From Desulfotomaculum sp. (GTDB lineage Bacteria; Bacillota; Desulfotomaculia; Desulfotomaculales; Nap2-2B), in the NCBI GenBank assembly GCA_003445555.1, contig DMDI01000032.1, positions 1 through 6,393 on the forward strand: a stretch of 6,393 bases of DNA, written 5' to 3'. Below the pieces are notes generated by a model. The model searched no databases and had not been told where the DNA came from. It was given only the letters and a program-made list of their open reading frames with translations. A program made the translations under genes and the position numbers. Positions 1 through 4,914 of this stretch are shown here, one piece after another (position 1 is the stretch's first letter; each line of letters begins with the position of its first letter).

Positions 1-937
1 CTTTAAACAGGTAAAAATTTCTTATCCAGGGGGTTGTAATATTGGTTCCCGGCCCATGGACTTACACTTAAAAGGCCTAAAGGCCTTAGGGGCCGATATA
101 AATGAAAGGTACGGCTACATCAACGTAAAGGCCGGAAACTTAAAGGGAACCGAAATACACCTGGACGTACCGAGTGTCGGGGCAACCGAAAATATTATGA
201 TGGCGGCGGTAACGACCAAAGGAGTAACTGTAATTAGAAATGCCGCCAGGGAGCCAGAAATAGTCGATTTACAGAATTTTCTTAACTACCTGGGGGCCAA
301 AATCAGAGGGGCCGGAACAAGTGTAATTAAAGTTGAAGGAGTAACGACCCTGCATAATGCCGAACACGCCGTAATTCCCGATCGTATTGAGGCCGGTACA
401 TATTTAATCGGAGCGGCAATCACCGGCGGAGACATTACGGTAACCAACGTTATTCCGGAACACCTGGAATCACTACTAGCTAAGCTAAAGGAAATAGGGG
501 TAAAGGTGGAGGTTGAAGATGAGGCCATAAATATAAGCTCAACCGGCTGCTTTAAAGCCACCAACATTAAAACAATGCCTTACCCTGGTTTTCACACCGA
601 TTTGCAGCCTCAAATGGTGGCTTTGCTGACCTTGGCCCAGGGAACCAGTGTAGTTACCGAAACAATCTTTGAAAACCGCTACCAGCACGTTAGTGAGTTA
701 AGGCGTCTAGGGGCTGAAATTGCCGTGGAAGGGCAAACCGCCATTATTAGAGGGGTAAAAAAATTAAGCGGGGCACCGGTAGAAGCAACTGATTTAAGGG
801 CTGGGGCCGCTTTATTATTGGCCGCTTTAGCCGCGGAAAACAATACGGTCATTGAAGGGGTAGAGCACATTGACCGCGGCTATGAACAAATGGAGGATAA
901 ATACAATACTTTAGGGGCCAATATTAAACGTGCTTAA
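1..937 (+). CDS. murA: UDP-N-acetylglucosamine 1-carboxyvinyltransferase MurA, 5'-truncated by the window edge
   Basis: MurA transfers enolpyruvate from phosphoenolpyruvate to UDP-GlcNAc in the cytoplasm, the first committed step of peptidoglycan synthesis. The reading frame is open from base 2, so the ATG at 56 is an internal Met and not the start. Visible are 311 codons. The codon at 35-37 encodes the Cys of the GGCNIGSRPMDLH motif (E. coli Cys115, target of fosfomycin), with the following Arg (Arg120 equivalent). Further on are GFHTDLQPQ (Asp305 equivalent), DLRAGA (Arg371 equivalent) and HIDRGYEQMEDK (Arg397 equivalent). About 300 residues from Cys to the end matches the family (about 305 in E. 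coli), so roughly 100 N-terminal residues including the catalytic Lys22 equivalent lie upstream. All visible catalytic positions are intact. A murA next to ftsQ is common in Clostridia. Whether this is the main or a second MurA copy cannot be told from the fragment. Confidence 0.97.
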   Translation, partial: FKQVKISYPGGCNIGSRPMDLHLKGLKALGADINERYGYINVKAGNLKGTEIHLDVPSVGATENIMMAAVTTKGVTVIRNAAREPEIVDLQNFLNYLGAKIRGAGTSVIKVEGVTTLHNAEHAVIPDRIEAGTYLIGAAITGGDITVTNVIPEHLESLLAKLKEIGVKVEVEDEAINISSTGCFKATNIKTMPYPGFHTDLQPQMVALLTLAQGTSVVTETIFENRYQHVSELRRLGAEIAVEGQTAIIRGVKKLSGAPVEATDLRAGAALLLAALAAENNTVIEGVEHIDRGYEQMEDKYNTLGANIKRA

Positions 938-977
938 GGTTAACCTTTTTTTAACTTTATCGGGGACAAGTATTGTT

Positions 978-1015
978 TTGCTTTATTTTTTAAAAAATAT
1001 ATGATATGGTATAAA
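978..1015 (+). promoter_or_regulatory. candidate sigma-A promoter(s) for ftsQ
   Basis: The 119-base AT-rich gap between murA and ftsQ contains two overlapping promoter-like arrangements. One is TTGCTT (978-983), 16 bases, TATGAT (1000-1005). The other is an extended -10, TGG followed by TATAAA (1007-1015), with no good -35 at the usual distance. The second would start transcription near 1022 and give a leader of about 35 bases before the ftsQ ATG. The A/T tract between the elements (985-998) could help bending. This is pattern matching by eye; readthrough from murA is equally possible because no strong terminator separates the genes. Confidence 0.4.
985..998. repeat. 14-base perfect A/T palindrome
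   Basis: A, six T, six A, T forms a perfect 14-base palindrome between the putative -35 and -10 elements upstream of ftsQ. It has no loop, so it is more plausible as a DNA-level feature (bent A-tract or symmetric protein site) than as an RNA hairpin. In AT-rich intergenic DNA it may also be chance. Confidence 0.5.
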
Positions 1016-1056
1016 TTGCTTGGAGATAAAACTTGATTTAAATACCGGTTGACCAG

Positions 1057-1869
1057 ATGAGTGAGGTTTCCAAAAAACAAAAAAATAAAAAATTTAAGTT
1101 TAACGTGGGAGAAAGCTTATTTTTTATTTTCCTGGTTATCCTGGCGGCTTATATTTTCTGGCGGTCATCTTTATTTGAAGTTAAGGAAATTTTAGTCCAA
1201 GGTAACCGTTCTTTTACTACTGCCGAGATTGTGGCTCTATCCCGGCTTAATGAGGGGACAAATATTTTTAAAGTTAATTTATCCCGGGCAAGCGACAAAA
1301 TTAAGGCCCTGCCGTTGGTTAAAGAAGTACATTTAACCCGTAGATTTCCTTCCCAAATAATCATCGAAATAAAAGAACGTTGCCCAACGGCCTTAGTTCC
1401 GGTAAAGAACGGTTTTGCAGAAGTAGATAAGGAAGGAGTATATTTAAAGCCGGGCAAAATAAGCACTTCAGGGCTACCGGTAATAACAGCCGCCAAAGAA
1501 ACAATAACTGATGGCAGGTCATCCAATGGAGCAGGTTTCCAATCCTTGGTTAATAGTAAGGCAGCCCAAGCTATTAAGCCAGGACAGGTTTTTGACTTTC
1601 CCGGGTTAAAAATTGCCTTAAAAGTTATTACCGCCCTGCCTAACGAGATAACGACCAATCTTTCCGAAGTCCACGTAGACAAACAAGAACAGATATTTCT
1701 TTACCACCTAAGCGGGGTGGAATGCCGTTTGGGCCGGGCGATAAACATAACCCAGAAGGGGATAATTCTTAACCAACTTTTTAGCCAGCTTAAAAATATA
1801 CATCAGATTGAATATATTGATATTTCCCTTACCGATTCACCAGTGGTAAAATATAAGGATGGAATATAA
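1057..1869 (+). CDS. ftsQ: cell division protein FtsQ/DivIB
   Basis: FtsQ/DivIB is a bitopic divisome protein that, with FtsL and FtsB/DivIC, links the Z-ring to septal wall synthesis outside the membrane. The 270-residue product has a basic N-terminus (KKQKNKKFKF), one membrane segment at about residues 20-36, and an FtsQ-type POTRA domain at about 39-107 (FEVKEILVQGNRSFTTAEIV ... PLVKEVHLTRRFP ... IEIKER). The beta-rich domain follows to about residue 265, with an EVDKEGVYL stretch at 122-130. A low-complexity segment at about 147-177 (rich in Ser, Asn, Gly, Ala) looks like a loop insertion. The ATG at 1057 is the only reasonable start: an in-frame TAA lies at 1039-1041 and no ATG, GTG or TTG lies between. 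It has no recognisable Shine-Dalgarno at normal distance; GGAGA at 1022-1026 is about 30 bases away. The 3' end overlaps the next gene by 11 bases, suggesting coupled translation. Family assignment rests on domain layout and position between murA and the DUF881 genes. Confidence 0.93.
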   Translation: MSEVSKKQKNKKFKFNVGESLFFIFLVILAAYIFWRSSLFEVKEILVQGNRSFTTAEIVALSRLNEGTNIFKVNLSRASDKIKALPLVKEVHLTRRFPSQIIIEIKERCPTALVPVKNGFAEVDKEGVYLKPGKISTSGLPVITAAKETITDGRSSNGAGFQSLVNSKAAQAIKPGQVFDFPGLKIALKVITALPNEITTNLSEVHVDKQEQIFLYHLSGVECRLGRAINITQKGIILNQLFSQLKNIHQIEYIDISLTDSPVVKYKDGI

Positions 1870-2578
1870 AAGTATATTTAAAAATAAAAGCATATATATC
1901 ATAATGGCTTTTATTGCACTAAGCCTGGGTTTTACTATTGCCCTGCAGTTTCGCACCAATACCGCGGCTAAACAAAGCCTTCCCTTGCAGCAAACACAAG
2001 AATTGGCGGCGCGTCTTGAAACCGCCCGGGAGGAGAATGAGGCCTTACAAAACCGGGTAGACAAATTACGCCAGCAACTAGACCAGGTTACCGATAGCTT
2101 TCACCTGACCCCCCTGCACCAAGAGTTAAGCAAAGCCCGAATTGCGGCCGGAATGACGGAACTAACCGGTCCAGGAGCAGAAGTTACTCTTAGTGATAGC
2201 AATAAAAAAATTCAGCCCGGTGAAAATCCCAATCTTTATGTCCTGCACGATGAAGATATTTTAAAGGTCATTAACGAATTAAAGGCAGCCGGTGCAGAAG
2301 CTATCGCCCTTAATGGTCAACGCCTTCTGGCTACGAGTGAGATTCGCTGCCTTGGTCCTACCGTGCTTACGAATAAAAATCAGCGGCTTACCCCTCCTTT
2401 TGTAATCACGGCCATTGGTAGTCCTGATAATCTAGTCAACGCTTTGCAAATGCGCGGGGGAGTTATAGACCAGCTTCGTTTTTGGGAGATTCAAGTAGCG
2501 GTTAAATCTATGCCTAGCATTACCATACCGGCTTACCCAGGCCGGTTGCGTTTTGATTACGTTAAACCAGAAAGTTAA
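1859..2578 (+). CDS. DUF881 membrane protein, first of a tandem pair (YlxW/YlxX family)
   Basis: Function unknown; DUF881 proteins (B. subtilis YlxW and YlxX) sit between divIB and ftsA in many Firmicutes and are presumed to be connected with division. The 239-residue product has an N-terminal membrane segment (about 12-30), a heptad-like coiled coil (about 45-80, rich in Glu, Gln, Leu, Arg) and an extracytoplasmic globular DUF881 domain (about 90-237). The domain carries the family hallmarks TGPGAEVTL (103-111), HDEDILKVINELKAAGAEAI (130-149) and NGQRLLATSEIR (152-163). The ATG at 1859 is the first possible start after an in-frame stop at 1847, and overlaps the ftsQ end. Its AAGG (1855-1858) directly touches the ATG, which is poor spacing, so translation probably depends on coupling to ftsQ. 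Met16 (1904) is the alternative start but would cut into the membrane segment and lacks a ribosome site. The next gene is a diverged paralogue; I cannot say which corresponds to ylxW or ylxX except by order. Confidence 0.9.
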   Translation: MEYKSIFKNKSIYIIMAFIALSLGFTIALQFRTNTAAKQSLPLQQTQELAARLETAREENEALQNRVDKLRQQLDQVTDSFHLTPLHQELSKARIAAGMTELTGPGAEVTLSDSNKKIQPGENPNLYVLHDEDILKVINELKAAGAEAIALNGQRLLATSEIRCLGPTVLTNKNQRLTPPFVITAIGSPDNLVNALQMRGGVIDQLRFWEIQVAVKSMPSITIPAYPGRLRFDYVKPES

Positions 2579-2599
2579 ACGATATTTTTCAAGCTTTGA

Positions 2600-2621
2600 A
2601 TTGTAAATTGAAGATTGTAAA
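2600..2621 (+). repeat. short direct repeat ATTGTAAA, 14-base period
   Basis: ATTGTAAA occurs at 2600-2607 and again at 2614-2621 in the 87-base gap between the DUF881 genes. Two copies at a 14-base step are present, with AATTG and AAG between. It may be a decayed simple repeat of the kind seen in clostridial intergenic DNA, or chance in AT-rich sequence. It overlaps the candidate promoter at 2608-2637. Confidence 0.4.
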
Positions 2622-2637
2622 CTAAAAAGTTTAAAAT
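2608..2637 (+). promoter_or_regulatory. candidate internal sigma-A promoter before the second DUF881 gene
   Basis: TTGAAG (2608-2613), an 18-base spacer and TAAAAT (2632-2637) resemble a sigma-A promoter, four of six and five of six consensus bases respectively. Transcription would start near 2644, about 20 bases before the ATG at 2666, and could drive the second DUF881 gene, sbp and perhaps ftsZ. The spacer includes a weak AT-only inverted repeat TAAACT-AAAA-AGTTTA (2618-2633). Identified by eye only. Confidence 0.35.
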
Positions 2638-2660
2638 AAGGAGACAATAAAAAGGCAGGA
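2638..2660 (+). promoter_or_regulatory. two Shine-Dalgarno-like sites before the second DUF881 gene
   Basis: CAGGA (2656-2660) lies 5 bases before the ATG at 2666 and is the site that supports this start. The stronger AAGGAGA (2638-2644) lies 21 bases upstream with no start codon at suitable distance and an in-frame TAA (2648-2650) between, so it is an orphan for this gene. If the candidate promoter just upstream is used, the orphan would fall at or before the transcript start. Confidence 0.5.
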
Positions 2661-2665
2661 ATATT

Positions 2666-3373
2666 ATGAACCGGAAAATATATCTTTCTGTTTTCTTAGT
2701 GGCCTTAATTATAGGCTTAATGGTGGCCTTACAGTTCCGTACCACCAACTCTATAGAGCAAGGCGTTCCCTTTGGCCGATCGCAGGAATTATCCGTTGAA
2801 CTAAACCAGCTAAATACAGAAAAAAAGCAATTAGAATCGGAAATTGAAGATTTAATCCAAAAAATTCAGCAGACTACCAAAGGACAAGCTGAAGCAAAAG
2901 AGGTTTTGACGGAAGAATTAAAAAAAACCCGATTAGGTGCTGGTTTGACCGCAGTATCGGGGCCAGGGATTGAAATAACCCTGGATAATCCCTCGGCCGG
3001 ACAAAACAAAGGACCGGGGGAGACGATATTTGCCATTCGCGATGAGGATTTACTGCGCCTGGTGAACGAATTAAACGGGGCCGGGGCAGAAGCAATATCA
3101 ATTAACGGACAAAGAATTCTAGCTACCACTGAAATTCGCTGGGCTGCTCCTTTTATAAACGTTAATTTAACCAGAATAGCTCCTCCTTACCATATTCTGG
3201 CTATTGGTGCCCCTAAAAATTTAACCAGTGCCTTAGAAATATCCGGTGGGCTGGGCGAATATTTGCAAAGCCTTGGCGCGCAGGTAAGAATCCAATCTTA
3301 CGAAAATTTGACCGTTCCTGGTTATACGGCCCCCATTGAGTTTCGCTACGCCAAACCAACAAAAGGAGATTAG
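2666..3373 (+). CDS. DUF881 membrane protein, second of a tandem pair (YlxW/YlxX family)
   Basis: Function unknown; same family and architecture as the preceding gene. The 235-residue product has a membrane segment at about residues 5-22, a coiled coil at about 38-85 (rich in Glu, Gln, Lys, Leu) and the DUF881 domain at about 88-232. Hallmarks are SGPGIEITLDNPS (98-110), RDEDLLRLVNELNGAGAEAI (125-144) and NGQRILATTEIRWA (147-160). Alignment by eye with the first copy is nearly gap-free from the membrane segment on (LQFRT, GPG.E.TL, DEDxLxxxNELxxAGAEAI, NGQRxLATxEIR), so the two arose by duplication but are well diverged at DNA level. The Trp after TEIR, replaced by Cys in copy one, and the longer N-terminus of copy one are visible differences. 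It ends in AAAGGAGATTAG, so its last codons supply the ribosome binding site of sbp. Confidence 0.92.
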   Translation: MNRKIYLSVFLVALIIGLMVALQFRTTNSIEQGVPFGRSQELSVELNQLNTEKKQLESEIEDLIQKIQQTTKGQAEAKEVLTEELKKTRLGAGLTAVSGPGIEITLDNPSAGQNKGPGETIFAIRDEDLLRLVNELNGAGAEAISINGQRILATTEIRWAAPFINVNLTRIAPPYHILAIGAPKNLTSALEISGGLGEYLQSLGAQVRIQSYENLTVPGYTAPIEFRYAKPTKGD

Positions 3374-3381
3374 ATAAAGTG
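3362..3381 (+). promoter_or_regulatory. ribosome binding site fixing the GTG start of sbp
   Basis: AAAAGGAGAT (3361-3370) spans the last codons of the upstream gene and places GGAG 10 bases before GTG at 3379. No other in-frame start preserves the conserved N-terminal membrane segment, so this site decides a GTG start and implies tight translational linkage to the DUF881 gene. Confidence 0.8.
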
Positions 3382-3723
3382 GGGATATTAGCCTGGGTAA
3401 TAATTTTAGGCGGATTGGCCATCGGGATATTAGCAGGTCTAAACGTCCCTTTTTTAATTCCCCAGCTATACGCTAAATATTTATCGGTAGCGATCCTGGC
3501 CGCTCTTGATTCGGTTTTTGGGGGCGTAAGAGCAGCCATGGAAGATAGCTACGACAACACCATTTTTATAACGGGTTTTTTTAGCAATGCCTTGCTGGCT
3601 GCCGGTTTGGCTTTTATCGGGGAAAGACTGGGTATGGATTTATATCTAGCGGCCGTGGTTGCTTTTGGCGTCCGCCTTTTTCAAAACCTGGCCATTATCC
3701 GGCGCCACTTGCTTAAAAAATAA
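3379..3723 (+). CDS. sbp: small basic membrane protein Sbp (DUF1290)
   Basis: Role unknown; Sbp is a small conserved membrane protein of Firmicutes and other Gram-positives encoded just upstream of ftsA/ftsZ. The 114-residue product (family usually about 110-125) is mostly hydrophobic, with segments at about 4-22, 32-50, 64-81 and 86-107. The highly conserved core YAKYLSVAILAALDSVFGG (31-49) continues to RAAMED, then GFFSNALLAAGLAFIGERLG (66-85), then DLYLAAVVAFGVRLFQNLAI (87-106). The tail IRRHLLKK is basic, putting the C-terminus probably in the cytoplasm. It starts with GTG 5 bases after the preceding stop. In B. subtilis ftsA would come next; here it is followed by a 106-base leader and ftsZ. 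The sequence match to the family is strong although its biochemical function is not known. Confidence 0.92.
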   Translation: MGILAWVIILGGLAIGILAGLNVPFLIPQLYAKYLSVAILAALDSVFGGVRAAMEDSYDNTIFITGFFSNALLAAGLAFIGERLGMDLYLAAVVAFGVRLFQNLAIIRRHLLKK

Positions 3724-3724
3724 A

Positions 3725-3746
3725 TTTCCTTTAAAAAAAGGAGAAA
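3725..3746 (+). promoter_or_regulatory. weak hairpin masking an orphan Shine-Dalgarno in the ftsZ leader
   Basis: TTTCCTTT (3725-3732) can pair with AAAGGA(G)AA (3737-3745) around an AAAA loop: five solid pairs CCTTT/AAAGG, more if one G is bulged. The right arm is itself a Shine-Dalgarno-like AAAGGAGA with no start codon at normal distance. There is no T-tract after it, so it does not look like a terminator. Stability would be low. Confidence 0.3.
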
Positions 3747-3765
3747 CAAGATAAATATTGAAATT
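3739..3765 (+). promoter_or_regulatory. possible sigma-H-like promoter upstream of ftsZ
   Basis: AAAGGAGAA (3737-3745) resembles the sigma-H -35 consensus RNAGGAWWW with one mismatch, and ATTGAAATT (3757-3765) resembles the -10 consensus RNNGAATWW with one mismatch, 11 bases apart. B. subtilis ftsAZ is known to have a sigma-H promoter used in sporulation septation, which makes the match worth noting. AGGAG is also simply Shine-Dalgarno-like, so chance or another role is quite possible. I see no good sigma-A promoter in this leader. Confidence 0.25.
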
Positions 3766-3813
3766 TAAACTTAAATCAGGGTACTCACCAAAAATTTGAA
3801 TTATTTAAACCAA

Positions 3814-3832
3814 AAAGGAGGTTTAAGCCGTG
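3814..3832 (+). promoter_or_regulatory. near-perfect ribosome binding site and GTG start of ftsZ
   Basis: AAAGGAGGT (3814-3822) is close to a full complement of the 3' end of Firmicute 16S rRNA, with GGAGG ending 8 bases before GTG at 3830. It is the strongest site in the window and fits a highly translated protein. It fixes the start, which has no competing in-frame ATG nearby. Confidence 0.88.
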
Positions 3833-4882
3833 CTTGATTTTGAACTGGAGACAAAGCAATTTGCCAATATAAAGGTTATTGGAGTAGGAGGAGGGGGAAA
3901 TAATGCGGTTAACCGGATGATTATCAGCGGCCTAAAGGGAGTTGAGTTTATTGCGGTAAATACTGACGCCCAGGCTTTGCAATTAACCCAAACATTAAAT
4001 AAGGTTCAAATAGGGGCAAAATTAACCAAAGGATTAGGGGCCGGCGGCAATCCTGAAATTGGTCAAAAGGCAGCCGAGGAAAGCAAAGAGGAGCTTAACC
4101 AGGCCCTAAAAGGTTCTGATATGGTCTTTGTAACCGCCGGGATGGGCGGAGGTACGGGAACCGGGGCAGCACCGGTGATTGCGGAGGTGGCTAAAGAATT
4201 AGGCGTATTAACCGTTGGGGTAGTAACCAAGCCCTTTACTTTTGAGGGACGCAAACGGATGAATCAGGCAGAGACAGGAATTCAAAGTCTTAAAGAAAAA
4301 GTAGACACCCTAATCACTATTCCTAATGACCGGTTATTACAGGTAATTGATAAACACACTTCTATCGTGGAAGCTTTTCGGATTGCCGACGATGTCTTAC
4401 GGCAAGGAGTCCAAGGAATTTCTGATTTAATTGCCGTACCGGGGTTAATCAATTTAGATTTTGCCGATGTCAAAACCATCATGAAGGATACGGGTTCAGC
4501 ACTGATGGGAATTGGGGTAGCCAAGGGTGAAAACAGGGCCGCCGAAGCAGCCAAAGTAGCCATTTCCAGCCCGTTATTGGAAACCTCAGTAGAAGGGGCC
4601 AAGGGGGTTTTATTAAATATTACGGGCGGGACCTCCTTAACCTTATTTGAAGTTAACGGGGCCGCAGAAATTATCTTCCAAGCGGCAGACCCGGAAGCAA
4701 ATATTATTTTTGGGGCGGTAATAGAAGAAAATATGGAGGAAGAAGTCCGGGTTACGGTTATTGCCACGGGCTTTGACCAAAAAAGGGTAAAAAGAGAACG
4801 TATCTTGCCAGAACTGGAAATAAAACCTTTTGCCGACCATGAGGAACTGGATATTCCGGCTTTTTTACGCCGGCGCTATTAA
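3830..4882 (+). CDS. ftsZ: cell division GTPase FtsZ
   Basis: FtsZ is the tubulin homologue that polymerises with GTP into the cytoplasmic Z-ring. The 350-residue product begins with a short N-terminal stretch, then the nucleotide-binding loop [13 protein letters not shown] (18-30), VNTDAQAL (43-50), the tubulin signature [10 protein letters not shown] (106-115), PNDRLL (165-170) and the synergy loop NLDFADV (208-214) with the catalytic acidic residues Asp210 and Asp213. The C-terminal subdomain runs to about residue 315 (VTVIATGF). The C-terminal peptide [10 protein letters not shown] (341-350) matches the conserved tail that binds FtsA, SepF and other partners. The linker between core and tail is only about 22-25 residues, against about 50 in B. 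subtilis, which explains the short total length (382 there). It starts with GTG behind a very strong ribosome binding site. Upstream is sbp rather than ftsA; downstream a minus-strand gene converges with 10 bases between stops. Confidence 0.98.
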   Translation: MLDFELETKQFANIKVIGVGGGGNNAVNRMIISGLKGVEFIAVNTDAQALQLTQTLNKVQIGAKLTKGLGAGGNPEIGQKAAEESKEELNQALKGSDMVFVTAGMGGGTGTGAAPVIAEVAKELGVLTVGVVTKPFTFEGRKRMNQAETGIQSLKEKVDTLITIPNDRLLQVIDKHTSIVEAFRIADDVLRQGVQGISDLIAVPGLINLDFADVKTIMKDTGSALMGIGVAKGENRAAEAAKVAISSPLLETSVEGAKGVLLNITGGTSLTLFEVNGAAEIIFQAADPEANIIFGAVIEENMEEEVRVTVIATGFDQKRVKRERILPELEIKPFADHEELDIPAFLRRRY

Positions 4883-4890
4883 AAATGATT

Positions 4891-4914
4891 TTTTATAACT
4901 TAAGTTTTATAAAA
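4891..4914. terminator. AT-only inverted repeat at the convergent gene ends, weak terminator candidate
   Basis: TTTTATAA (4891-4898) and TTATAAAA (4907-4914) are perfect inverted arms around CTTAAGTT, in the last codons of the minus-strand gene and just after the ftsZ stop. A run of six T precedes it on the plus strand and TTTTT follows at some distance on the minus strand. It is symmetric, as a two-way terminator would be, but contains no GC pairs in the arms and has no T-tract directly after it on the plus strand. I see no better terminator for either gene. Confidence 0.25.

Noticed and set aside
56..58. ATG at 56 as the murA start.
   Set aside because: The frame continues upstream to the window edge and encodes the active-site Cys motif, which the shorter product would lack.
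936..952. AAGGTTAACCTT palindrome overlapping the murA stop, followed by a run of T, as a murA terminator.
   Set aside because: As RNA it can form only four pairs around a four-base loop. The T-run is tempting, but the stem is too weak to call a terminator.
1149..1682. Long minus-strand open frame (177 codons) opposite ftsQ.
   Set aside because: It lies wholly opposite a well-supported gene, has no ribosome binding site or recognisable domain, and reads as an antisense shadow; the same holds for the antisense frames over ftsZ, murA and the DUF881 genes.
3758..3799. 13-codon frame with a TTG start in the ftsZ leader as a leader peptide gene.
   Set aside because: The ribosome site is 13 bases away, the start is TTG, and the peptide resembles nothing known to me; frames this short are expected by chance.
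4856..4873. CCGGC-N8-GCCGG inverted repeat at the 3' end of ftsZ as an intrinsic terminator.
   Set aside because: It lies inside the coding sequence of the conserved tail peptide, its loop holds the T-run, and the next T-run starts about 14 bases after the stem.
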